Positions 51,469 to 59,625 of a stretch of 64,000 bases of DNA are shown here, in pieces. Each line of letters begins with the position of its first letter. Position 1 is the first letter of the stretch. This DNA is from Catellatospora sp. TT07R-123 (GTDB taxonomy: Bacteria > Actinomycetota > Actinomycetes > Mycobacteriales > Micromonosporaceae), in NCBI RefSeq assembly GCF_018327705.1, contig NZ_BNEM01000002.1, forward strand, positions 2,294,001 through 2,358,000. Reading direction: 5' to 3'. Below the pieces are notes generated by a model. It searched no databases. It was given only the letters and a program-made list of their open reading frames with translations, and was not told where the DNA came from. Both the position numbers and the translations under genes were made by a program.

Positions 51469-52526
51469 GCGCGCTGGTCGCGGCGTTCCACCTGGTGAAG
51501 ACGGCCGGGCTGGTCGCCAACGCGCGCTCGTTCCCGGTGCTGGCGCGCGGGCAGCGGGCACCCGGGCGGCCGCGTACGTCGCTGCTGGTGCCCGCGCGCG
51601 ACGAGGCGCGGCGGCTGCCGTACACGATCCCGGGTCTGCTCGCCCAGCCCGCCGAGGAGATCCTGATCCTCGACGACGGCTCCACCGACGGCACCGCCGC
51701 GATCGTGCGCGGCTTCGCCGATCCCCGACTGCGGCTGATCACCGGCACGCCCCGCCCCGACGGCTGGATCGGCAAGAACTGGGCCTGCCACCAGCTCGCC
51801 CAGGCCGCCACCGGAGACCTGCTGGTGTACGCCGACGCCGACGTCACCCTGCGCCCCGGCGCCCTGGACGCGGTATGGGCGCAGCTGCGCCGCCAGCGCG
51901 CCGACGTGTTCAGCGTGTTCCCGCGCCAGCAGACCGGCACCCTCGGCGAGCGGATGCTGGTGCCGCTGATCGACGAGAACCTGCTCGCGTTCCTGCCGCA
52001 CCAGCTGCTCGACCTGCCGATCCGGGCCGCGGCCGTGGCCAACGGGCAGCTGCTGGCGTTCCGGCGCGCCGCGTACGAGCACGTCGGCGGGCACGCCGCC
52101 GTCGCCGACCAGATCGTGGAGGACCTCGAACTGGCCCGGCTCAGCCGCCGCCGCGGCCTCAAACTCGGGCTGGCCCTGGGCGGCGACCTGATCAGCACCC
52201 GCATGTACGACGGCTACCCGGCGACGGTGCGCGGCATGGGCAAGAGCATGCGGGCCGCGCACGGCGGCAGCGACCTGGTGCTGGCGGCCAGCGCCGCGTT
52301 CAACGTCACCGCGTACACGGTGCCGTGGTTGCTGTGGCGGCGCGGGGCGGCGTGGCGGGTCGCGGCACTGCTCGGGCTGGCCGAGCGGCTGCTGGCCAAC
52401 GCCAAGACCGGGCGCGGCGCGTACGCCGAGGCCGTGCTGGTGCCGTTCACGGCCCCGGCCGCGCTGCCCGTGTACGCCGTCGCGCTGCGGCGCACCGCCG
52501 TCTGGAAGGGACGCCGCTACCCGTGA
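51456..52526 (+). CDS. GT2 family glycosyltransferase, probable carotenoid glycosyltransferase (CruC/CrtQ-like)
   Basis: 356 residues. A short N-terminal membrane segment (VVGALVAAFHLVKTAGLV) precedes a GT-A domain: LVPARDEARRLP, LILDDGSTDGT (D73-D74), the DxD motif YADADV (127-129), and the catalytic ED in QIVEDLELARL. Two or three C-terminal hydrophobic segments anchor it. CruC and CrtQ, which glycosylate carotenoids, belong to GT2. Starts at GTG 51456 inside the acyltransferase 3' end. Confidence 0.85.
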   Translation: MAVVGALVAAFHLVKTAGLVANARSFPVLARGQRAPGRPRTSLLVPARDEARRLPYTIPGLLAQPAEEILILDDGSTDGTAAIVRGFADPRLRLITGTPRPDGWIGKNWACHQLAQAATGDLLVYADADVTLRPGALDAVWAQLRRQRADVFSVFPRQQTGTLGERMLVPLIDENLLAFLPHQLLDLPIRAAAVANGQLLAFRRAAYEHVGGHAAVADQIVEDLELARLSRRRGLKLGLALGGDLISTRMYDGYPATVRGMGKSMRAAHGGSDLVLAASAAFNVTAYTVPWLLWRRGAAWRVAALLGLAERLLANAKTGRGAYAEAVLVPFTAPAALPVYAVALRRTAVWKGRRYP

Positions 52527-53671
52527 CCGCGCTGCTGACCAGGCCCGCCCCGGCCCTGCGCCTGCCCGCCCCGGCGACCACGCCGCCGTTCGGGCACCTG
52601 TGGCGGTGGACCCGCGACCCGGTGCGCCTGCTGACCGAGGGCGCCCGCACCGGGCCGGTGTTCCGGCTGCGGCTGTGGCGGCAGGCGGTCGTCGGCTACC
52701 GGCCGGACTGGAACCGGGCCGTCCTCGGTGACCTGGACACGTTCCGCAGCCGGGGCAGCCTGAGCGGGCTCACGCCGTACCTGTCGGCGGGCGTGGTCTA
52801 CACCGACGTGCCCGCGCACGACCCGCGCCGCCGCGAGCTGAACCCGCACTTCCACGCCCGCGGCCTGGACCACCTGCGCGAGCGGCTGGCGGCCACGGCT
52901 GCCGCGCGGCTGCCCGACGGCCCGTTCGACGCGCTGGCCTGGGCCGGGGACACGGTGCGGCGGATGCTGAACGCCGCGTTCTTCGGGGGCGCGTTCGACG
53001 ACCGGCTGCTCGCGGCGTTCCTGCATCCCCTCCAGACGCCCGTGCCGGGCCCGATGCTGCCCCGGCCGCTGCTGTTCCGGCGCCTGGACGCGGCGATCGC
53101 GCGGCTGCTGGCCGACCCGCCCGAGGGCAGCCTGGCCGCCGCGCTGTCCGGGCTGGACGGGGCCGTCGCGGAGACCCGGGTGGCGCTGGCGGCCGGGTAC
53201 GACACGACCGCGCACACCCTGGCCTGGGCGCTGTGGCACCTGGCCGGCGCACCCGAGTGGCGTACGGCCGAGGGGCTGGGCCCGGCGCTGGACGAGATCC
53301 TGCGGCTGTATCCGGCGGGCTGGCTGGGCAGCCGGATCACCGCGCGGGACACCGAGATCGCCGGGGTGCCGGTCCCGGCGCGCACGCTGGTGCTGTACTC
53401 CCCCTACCTGACCCACCGGGACCCGGAGCTGTGGGCACGGCCGGACGAGTTCCGGCCGCAGCGCTTCGCCGAGGACGGCCGCCCGGCCTGGGGCTTCCTG
53501 CCGTTCAGCGCGGGCCGCCGGACCTGCCTCGGCGCCCACCTGGCCCGCGCGATGCTGCTCGCGGCCCTGGCCCCCTGGTGCGACACCCCGCTGACCCGCC
53601 TCACCGGCGACCCCACCCCCACCGCCGCCATCGCCCTACGCCCAGTGGGCCCACTCCTCCTCCGCCGCTGA
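52523..53671 (+). CDS. Cytochrome P450, probable carotenoid hydroxylase
   Basis: 382 residues. The P450 signatures are the I-helix AAGYDTTAHTL (about 217-227), ExxR as E258-ILR261, and the haem-binding loop FLPFSAGRRTCLGAH with C335. The short length and motif context resemble CYP175A1, the beta-carotene hydroxylase of Thermus (382-389 residues). It is the last gene of the crt operon and overlaps the GT2 stop as GTGA. Hydroxylation of the cyclised end group would create the oxygen needed for glycosylation. Confidence 0.88.
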   Translation: MTALLTRPAPALRLPAPATTPPFGHLWRWTRDPVRLLTEGARTGPVFRLRLWRQAVVGYRPDWNRAVLGDLDTFRSRGSLSGLTPYLSAGVVYTDVPAHDPRRRELNPHFHARGLDHLRERLAATAAARLPDGPFDALAWAGDTVRRMLNAAFFGGAFDDRLLAAFLHPLQTPVPGPMLPRPLLFRRLDAAIARLLADPPEGSLAAALSGLDGAVAETRVALAAGYDTTAHTLAWALWHLAGAPEWRTAEGLGPALDEILRLYPAGWLGSRITARDTEIAGVPVPARTLVLYSPYLTHRDPELWARPDEFRPQRFAEDGRPAWGFLPFSAGRRTCLGAHLARAMLLAALAPWCDTPLTRLTGDPTPTAAIALRPVGPLLLRR

Positions 53672-53687
53672 CCGTCGCGGGGGGTGG

Positions 53688-53751
53688 GTGCAGTTTCGGG
53701 GAAAGTGCTGGAATCTTGGCCGGCATTCGCGCAGTTTCCCCGAAACTGCAC
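53688..53751 (+). repeat. Dispersed 64-bp palindromic element, family A copy 4
   Basis: GTGCAGTTTCGGGGAAA with GTGCTGGAATC, a variable centre, ATTCGCGCAG and TTTCCCCGAAACTGCAC. Its outer arms are perfectly complementary over 17 bases. It lies 17 bases past the P450 stop codon and may terminate the crt operon. Confidence 0.92.
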
Positions 53752-53921
53752 GCAACGCTTCGCGTGATCGCGGGGAAGGGCGGGTGTTCGCCGCCGCCGG
53801 CTGCCGGGCGTACATCCAAATTAGCAGCTCCCACCCTTCCCCGGTATCGGGCGAGAGATCGACTCCGCTCAGGCCCGCCGCCCGTTAGGTTCGTGCCGGG
53901 CCGAGGGAAGGAAACGGGGTC

Positions 53922-55205
53922 TTGCCGAAGTCGTCCGCTGGTACAGCCATGTCCGATGTCACCGCCTCCGATCACGAGCAGGGCCGCTGGGCCGGGCGCG
54001 GGCTGCTGCCCCCGGCCGGGCCGCAGCGCACGCTGGCGGTGGCCACGTTCGTCACGATGCTCGGCAGCGGCGTGTACATGGTCGCCGCCGCCCTGTACTT
54101 CACCCGCTCGGTCGGCCTGTCCGTGGCGCAGGTGGGCCTGGGCATGGGCGTCGCCGGGCTGGCCGGGCTGCTGGCCGGGGTCCCGGTCGGGCACCTGGCC
54201 GACCGGCGCGGGCCGCGCGAGGTGTATCTGGCCACCCAGCTCGTGCAGGCCGCGGCGATGGCGGCGCTGGTGCTGGTGCACACCTTCTGGCAATTCACGG
54301 CGGTGCTGTGCGCGGTGGAGCTGTCCCGGGCGGCCGGGGCGGCGGCGCGCGGGCCCCTGGTGCGCGGGTTCGGCGGCGAGGAGCTGCCCCGGTTCCGGGC
54401 ATACCTGCGGTCGGTGGCGAACCTGGCGATCAGCCTCGGCGCCGTCGGGGCGGGCGTGGCGGTGCAGCTGGACAGCCGGGCGGCGTACCTGGCGCTGGTG
54501 CTGGGCAACGCGGTCAGCTTCGTGGCGTGCGCCGCGATCACGCGTACGCTGCCGCCGCTGGCGCCCGTGCCGGTCCCGGCGGCCGCCGGGCGGTGGCTGG
54601 CGCTGCGCGATCCCGCGTTCATCGCGGTGACCGCGCTCGACAGCCTGCTCGGCGTCCAGGGCGCGGTGCTGATGTACGCGCTGCCGCTGTGGATCGTCGG
54701 GCACACCGACGCCCCGCGGGGCCTGGTCGGGGTGACCGCGCTGCTCAACACCGCGATGGTGGTGGTGCTACAGGTACGGGTCGGCCGCAGGGTCGACAGC
54801 GGCGCGGCCGCGGCGCGGGCGATGCGCCGCTGCGGCTGGGCGTTCCTGGCCGGGATGGCGGTGATCGCGCTGGCCGCCGGGCTGCCCGGCTGGGCGGCGA
54901 CGGCGCTGGTGCTGGTCGGGGTGGCCGGGCACACCGTCGGCGAGCTGTGGCACGCGGCCGGGTCGCTGGAGCTGAGGTTCCGGCTGGCGCCCCGGCATGC
55001 CCAGGGGCAGTACACCGGAGTGTCCGGGCTCGGCACCGGGCTGGCGGGCGCGGCCGCGCCGACCGTGCTGGGGCTGCTGTGCGTGAGCTGGGGCGCGCCC
55101 GGCTGGCTGCTGATGGGCGCGGTGTTCGTGCTGGCGGGGCTGGCCGTCCCGGCGGCGGTCCGCTGGGCCGAGCGGACCCGGCCGATCGGCACGCGGCCCG
55201 CGTGA
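53922..55205 (+). CDS. MFS transporter
   Basis: 427 residues, about 12 membrane segments. The loop 2-3 signature is GHLADRRGPREVYLATQ; the first segment is FVTMLGSGVYMVAAALYFTRS. Substrate unknown. The TTG at 53922 is chosen because AAGGA lies nine bases upstream; ATG 53949, nine codons later, lacks a ribosome-binding site but is an alternative. Confidence 0.85.
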   Translation: MPKSSAGTAMSDVTASDHEQGRWAGRGLLPPAGPQRTLAVATFVTMLGSGVYMVAAALYFTRSVGLSVAQVGLGMGVAGLAGLLAGVPVGHLADRRGPREVYLATQLVQAAAMAALVLVHTFWQFTAVLCAVELSRAAGAAARGPLVRGFGGEELPRFRAYLRSVANLAISLGAVGAGVAVQLDSRAAYLALVLGNAVSFVACAAITRTLPPLAPVPVPAAAGRWLALRDPAFIAVTALDSLLGVQGAVLMYALPLWIVGHTDAPRGLVGVTALLNTAMVVVLQVRVGRRVDSGAAAARAMRRCGWAFLAGMAVIALAAGLPGWAATALVLVGVAGHTVGELWHAAGSLELRFRLAPRHAQGQYTGVSGLGTGLAGAAAPTVLGLLCVSWGAPGWLLMGAVFVLAGLAVPAAVRWAERTRPIGTRPA

Positions 55206-55314
55206 CAGCGGCCGGTCCACGCCGCCCACCGGTTCACTCTTGATAGCCGATCAACTACCGACTGTGCCCGAACTCCTCAGGGAACTCATTGATCATAAAC
55301 AATAGACTGCGGCG

Positions 55315-56070
55315 GTGACCTCACCCTCCGGAACCGGCTCCTCGCCGCTGAGCTGGCCCAGCCTGCTCGGCTGGCTGCTCGGCGTGGGCGGCGTCGTCGC
55401 CGCCCTGGTCGGCCTGACCAACACGGAGTTCGTCTCGGCGGTGTTCCTCGGCGTCTGCTGGGTCCCGATCGCCGCCACCCTGGTCAGCCGCAACAGTCTG
55501 CGCTGGGTGCACTGGGCCAACGCGGCGCTGTTGAGCGTGGTGCTGGCCGCCATCGGCGTGGTGTTCAAGTTCCAGGGCCACCCCGAGTCCAGCGGCCCCG
55601 TCGCCTCCCCGAGCGCCTCGGCGCCGGCCCCTTCCCCCTCCCTCTCCCCTGCCGCCGGACCGTCGGCGCCGACGGCCACCATCACCATGGTCGCCCCGGC
55701 CGACGGCGCGACCGGCGTCCCGGCCTGCTTCGACGTGCGGTTCACCGGCGACTGGCCCGCCGGCCTGACACCGGCCGTCGCGGTCAAGGGCGAGCACGAC
55801 GACCGGTACTACTTCGAGGGCGAGGTCGGACCCGACCCGCAGGCCAAGGGCGGCTACGCGGCGAGCGTCACGCTCGGCGCCAAGGGCGACCGCGGCGCCG
55901 AGCGGTTCGGCATCCGGGTGGTGCTGCTGCCCGCGCCGTGGCACGACTACCTCATGGGCACCACCGAGGAGGCGAACGCGACCTGGTGGTCGTCGATGAA
56001 CCTGCCGCCGGGCGCGATCCTCGGCGACCCGCTCACGGTGACCCGGTCCCCGGGCGTCGTCACCTGCTGA
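55315..56070 (+). CDS. Hypothetical membrane protein with extracellular domain
   Basis: 251 residues. Three hydrophobic segments lie in the first 90 residues (LLGWLLGVGGVVAALVGL, FLGVCWVPIAATLV, ANAALLSVVLAAIGVVF), then a Ser/Pro/Ala linker (about 93-120), then a beta-rich domain with ATITMVAPADGATGVPACFDV and a second Cys at the C-terminus (GVVTC) that could form a disulfide with the first. No family recognised. TAGACT six bases before the GTG suggests a leaderless transcript. Confidence 0.72.
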   Translation: MTSPSGTGSSPLSWPSLLGWLLGVGGVVAALVGLTNTEFVSAVFLGVCWVPIAATLVSRNSLRWVHWANAALLSVVLAAIGVVFKFQGHPESSGPVASPSASAPAPSPSLSPAAGPSAPTATITMVAPADGATGVPACFDVRFTGDWPAGLTPAVAVKGEHDDRYYFEGEVGPDPQAKGGYAASVTLGAKGDRGAERFGIRVVLLPAPWHDYLMGTTEEANATWWSSMNLPPGAILGDPLTVTRSPGVVTC

Positions 56071-56170
56071 CGGGCACGTCCGGCGCGTGGTCGTTGCCGC
56101 CGCCCGGCCGGGCCGGTAGGGTCCGCTGGCGCGCGGCGCCACCGGGTGCCGCCGACGGGAGGCACAGGGC

Positions 56171-57631
56171 ATGACTTCGGGCGTGGTGTTCCCGGTCAGC
56201 GACGGCACGAACCGCAGCACCTCCGCGCTGGGCCGCGCCGTCGTCGCCGACGCGCTGCGCGCGGCCGACCCGGTCGGGGCCCGCGCCGCCGACCACGAGA
56301 CCAACTGGCGCGCCGACTACCTGGTGCACTTCCGGCGGCTGGTCGAGGCCGGGCTGACCTCCGGCGACGCCGCGCGGGCGATCGCCGCGGCGGGCCTGGC
56401 GTCACTGCACGACCGGATGCGGGTGGCCGCTGCCGACGGCGCCGAGGTCGGGCTGCGCGAGGCCTTCGACGGTACGCCCGCGGTGGAGCTCGGCACGGCC
56501 GTGGTCGCCGGGGACGGCGAGCCCGACCGCGAGCTGTCGCTGCCGTACCGCGGGGAGCGGCTGCGCGGGGACGCGCTGCTGCGCCGCCTGGACGCGTGGA
56601 CCGAGGCGGGTGTGATCGAGCCGGGCTGCGCCGAGGCGGTGCGCGCGGTGCAGGCCAACCCGGACTGGCTGGACCTGTCCGACCTGCGCGTCGCGGTGCT
56701 GGGCGCGGGCGCGGAGATGGGCCCGACCCGGTCGCTGCTGCGCTGGGGTGCCGACGTGGTCGCCCTGGACCTGCCCCGGCCGGGGCTGTGGCGCGACCTG
56801 CTGGAGACGGTGCGCCGCTCGGGTGGGCGGGTGCACCTGCCGGTGCCGGCCGGGCACGACGGCGGCGGCGACCTGGCCGAGGTCGCGGGCGCGGACCTGC
56901 TGCACCAGCTGCCCGCGGTCGCGGCGTGGCTGCGCGGGGTCCAGGGCCGCCTGGTCGTCGGCAACTACGTGTACGCCGACGGCGCGGTCAACGTCCGCGT
57001 CTGCACCGCCGTCGACGCGCTGACCGAGCACCTGCGCACGCACCGGCCCGACACCGCGCTGTCGTTCCTGGCCACGCCGACGGACGTGTTCGCGGTCCCG
57101 GCGGAGGCCGCCGCGCAGGCTGAGCGGCGCTACCACGAGTCGTCGCTGCTGCGTACGCTGCGCGGGCCGCTGCGGATGGTGTCGGCGGGGCGGCTGCTGC
57201 GGCGCAACTACGCGCCCGGCGCCGACCCGGGCGTCTGCGACAGCCTGGTGGCCCAGCAGGGGCCGAACTACGCGCTGGCCAAGCGGTTGCAGCGCTGGCG
57301 TGCGGCGGTGGCCCGGCAGCAGGGCGCGACGGTGAGCTTCAAGGTGGCCCCGCCGACGCGGACCCGGTCGGTGGTGAAGAACCGGGTGCTGGCGGCGGCG
57401 TACGCGGGGGCGCCGGCGTTCGGGGTGGAGATCTTCGACCCGGCGACGAGCAACACGCTGATGGCGGCGCTGCTGGTGCACGACCTGCGCAACCCGCCGC
57501 CGGTGCGCGAGCACGTGTGGCAGGAGGAGGCCGACGGGGCCGCGCACGGCGGGCTGTGGCGGATGCCGTACGCCCCGCGCAGCGCTCTGGGCCTGGCCGC
57601 CCTGCTCGGGCTGGGCGGCGCGCGGGGGTGA
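56171..57631 (+). CDS. Large protein of unknown function with a Rossmann-like nucleotide-binding motif
   Basis: 486 residues, no family assigned. No signal peptide. The middle carries a glycine-rich strand-turn-helix LRVAVLGAGAEMGPTRSLL (about 172-190) with an acidic end to the next strand (ADVVALDLP), suggesting an NAD(P)-dependent or SAM-type Rossmann fold. Other blocks are GRLVVGNYVYADGAVNVRV and SFLATPTDVFAVPAE. ATG 56171 has GGGAGG eight bases upstream. The TGA stop is followed in frame by a short additional reading to 57688. Confidence 0.75.
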   Translation: MTSGVVFPVSDGTNRSTSALGRAVVADALRAADPVGARAADHETNWRADYLVHFRRLVEAGLTSGDAARAIAAAGLASLHDRMRVAAADGAEVGLREAFDGTPAVELGTAVVAGDGEPDRELSLPYRGERLRGDALLRRLDAWTEAGVIEPGCAEAVRAVQANPDWLDLSDLRVAVLGAGAEMGPTRSLLRWGADVVALDLPRPGLWRDLLETVRRSGGRVHLPVPAGHDGGGDLAEVAGADLLHQLPAVAAWLRGVQGRLVVGNYVYADGAVNVRVCTAVDALTEHLRTHRPDTALSFLATPTDVFAVPAEAAAQAERRYHESSLLRTLRGPLRMVSAGRLLRRNYAPGADPGVCDSLVAQQGPNYALAKRLQRWRAAVARQQGATVSFKVAPPTRTRSVVKNRVLAAAYAGAPAFGVEIFDPATSNTLMAALLVHDLRNPPPVREHVWQEEADGAAHGGLWRMPYAPRSALGLAALLGLGGARG

Positions 57632-57688
57632 CCCCGGGCCTGCTACGTCGGCGGCACCCAGGCCAACCAGGTCTGGTCGCTGCGCTGA
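57632..57688 (+). other. In-frame extension after the stop codon encoding a lectin-like tail
   Basis: Directly after the TGA of the preceding gene the same frame continues as PRACYVGGTQANQVWSLR and stops. ANQVWSL resembles the end of a ricin-type beta-trefoil repeat. It could be the remnant of a displaced lectin gene or chance. Confidence 0.25.
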
Positions 57689-57706
57689 CCTGACCGGCGC
57701 GAAACA

Positions 57707-57748
57707 GCGCGGGCGGGACGGATCACCGGGGATCCGTCCCGCCCGCGC
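57707..57748. terminator. Strong bidirectional terminator between convergent genes
   Basis: A perfect 18-bp stem (57707-57724 with 57731-57748) with a six-base loop, the longest perfect hairpin in the window, between the 486-residue gene and the DivIVA-like gene. Confidence 0.85.
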
Positions 57749-57763
57749 CGTGTGCTGCGGGGT

Positions 57764-59155
57764 TCACTCCGCGTCGGCGGCGACCATCTCGTCGCGCGGC
57801 TGACGCTGCGGCAGCTCGTCGTACGGCGGGCGCTGCATCGGCACCTGGTGCTCCTCGCCCTCGCGCCGGGCGTGGCGGCTCAGCGGCTGAAGGTCGGCGG
57901 CGTCCTCGTCCTCGGGGAAGTCGGTGAACTCCGCGACCTCCTCGGCCAGCTGCTCGACGGCCTCCTGGACCTCCTGCAACGCGTGCACCTCCGGCAGCGT
58001 GTGCGGGGCGGGCGGGCCGACCTGGACGTCGCGCGGCATCACCCGCGGGTACTCGCCCGTCTCGACCGAGCCCGTGGCGGCGGCCATGACGGCGGCGGCG
58101 GCCAGGTTGGCCACCCGCTCGGCCTCGCGCTGCACCCGGGCCCGCACCGCCAGCGCGTGCCGCTCGGCCGAATCGGCCTGGCGGCGCGCCTCCTCCAGGC
58201 GGTTCATCTCGGAACCGAGCTCCTGGCTGACCTGGCTGTGCCGCTGCTGCAACTGCGAGACCTCGCGCTCGGCCGCGGTGCCCTCCTGGCGCGACTGGGC
58301 CAGGCGCTGCTGGGCGATGTCGAGCTCCGCCTGGAGCTGGGCCAGCGCCTGGCGGCGGGCCCGGATCTCCTGCTGCACCACGGTCAGCTGCTGCTGGTGC
58401 GCCGAGGTCTGCTCGTCGGCCCGGCGGCGCAGGTCGGTGGTGTACTGCTGCGCCTCGGCGTGCAGCTGGGCGTTCTTCTGGTTCGTGGCGGTGCGCTGCC
58501 CGGCGAGCTCCCGCTCGGAGGAGGCGCGCAGCTCGGCGATCTCACGCTCGGCGTTGCTCTTCCACTGCGCGACCTCCTGCTGGATCTGCGAGTGGGCGGC
58601 CTCCACCTCCTGCTGCACCCGCAGCCGGGCCGCCTCGACCAGCGCGTCGGCCTCGGCACGGGCGTGCTCCATCTGCTGGGCACTGACCTCGTTGATCCGC
58701 TTGGCCTCCTGCTCGGCGCGCTCGTTGGCGGCCTCGCTCTCGACGCGCAGCTTCTCGGCGTGCTCGCGGGCCTCGGCCAGCAGCTTCTCCGAGTCTGACT
58801 TGTGCGCGGCCATCTGCTGGGCCGTGGTGGTGGTGATCGCCTCGGCCTGCTTCTCGGCCAGGTCCAGGATCTGCTCCACCATCGGGCCGAGGTCGCGGAA
58901 CGAGGCGCGCTCGACCTGCGTCGGCTTCTGGCGCAGCTCAGCCATCTCCAGCGACAGCTGCTTGTACTGCGCCGTCAGGTCCTGGATGCGCGAGAACGCG
59001 CGGTCGCGCTCGGCCGACAGGGTCGAGATCTCACTGTCGGCGCGGGCCACGAACTGGTCGACCTGGCGCTTCTCATAGCCACGCATCGCCACGTCGAAGG
59101 CCGGACGCGCGGACACGTGGTCACGTGTTGCGTACAGTTCCTCACCCTGAGACAT
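57764..59155 (-). CDS. DivIVA/FilP-like coiled-coil cytoskeletal protein
   Basis: 463 residues. The N-terminal DivIVA-like motif VAMRGYEKRQVDQFVARADSEI (about 23-44, in two halves) is followed by more than 300 residues of uninterrupted Gln/Glu/Ala/Arg-rich coiled coil with many QQE and heptad repeats (about 45-350) and an acidic, disordered tail. This is the organisation of actinomycete polarity/intermediate-filament-like proteins. ATG 59155 follows GGAGGG by eight bases. A probable second member begins the fragment at the window's right edge. Confidence 0.88.
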   Translation of the reverse strand: MSQGEELYATRDHVSARPAFDVAMRGYEKRQVDQFVARADSEISTLSAERDRAFSRIQDLTAQYKQLSLEMAELRQKPTQVERASFRDLGPMVEQILDLAEKQAEAITTTTAQQMAAHKSDSEKLLAEAREHAEKLRVESEAANERAEQEAKRINEVSAQQMEHARAEADALVEAARLRVQQEVEAAHSQIQQEVAQWKSNAEREIAELRASSERELAGQRTATNQKNAQLHAEAQQYTTDLRRRADEQTSAHQQQLTVVQQEIRARRQALAQLQAELDIAQQRLAQSRQEGTAAEREVSQLQQRHSQVSQELGSEMNRLEEARRQADSAERHALAVRARVQREAERVANLAAAAVMAAATGSVETGEYPRVMPRDVQVGPPAPHTLPEVHALQEVQEAVEQLAEEVAEFTDFPEDEDAADLQPLSRHARREGEEHQVPMQRPPYDELPQRQPRDEMVAADAE

Positions 59156-59625
59156 GCGCAAAACCCTCCATACGACCAGCGGACGCCGGGCGCGGATGAC
59201 GCGCCGCAGGGCATTATGCGGCCCGGCCGGTGCAAAGTACCAGCCGCCTGCGGGTTCGCAACGAATCCGGTACGCCTGGCCGATGCGCTAACAGGATGAT
59301 CCGGTAGAAACGGACTGGCCTCCCGGCCAGGTCGGCACCCTACCCTCCGAGCGATGCTCGTGGATCTCGTCGGGGAGGCGACGCGCCGGAGGGCGGGTGG
59401 CCGGGTTGGTGGAGTTCCCCCGAAGCTCCACCAACCCGGAGGCGGCGGCGGAGACCCGCATCAGCCCCCGCGCCCATGCAAAAGCGTCAGCACCGGATCG
59501 ATGTGGTGCCGTACGCTCGGCTACCGTGATCCTGCCCGAGCCTGGTACAGGCTCAGTACAACGCAGACAGTCAACGGTGACTGACACCGCGTGATGGGCC
59601 TTCGGTCTGCGGCGAGCGAGGTGGC
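59156..59625. other. Intergenic region between the divergent DivIVA-like and SARP genes
   Basis: A 470-base gap with no credible gene. It contains the upstream regions of both genes and a strong hairpin at 59401-59439. Confidence 0.7.
59401..59439. repeat. Hairpin related in sequence to the family A core
   Basis: CCGGGTTGGTGGAG (59401-59414) pairs perfectly with CTCCACCAACCCGG (59426-59439) around TTCCCCCGAAG. The loop resembles the TTTCCCCGAAAC arm of the 64-bp elements. Confidence 0.65.

Noticed and set aside
46434-53671. C50 carotenoid pathway
   Set aside because: Heterodimeric cyclase occurs in C50 pathways, but no lycopene elongase (CrtEb/LbtBC) gene is present.
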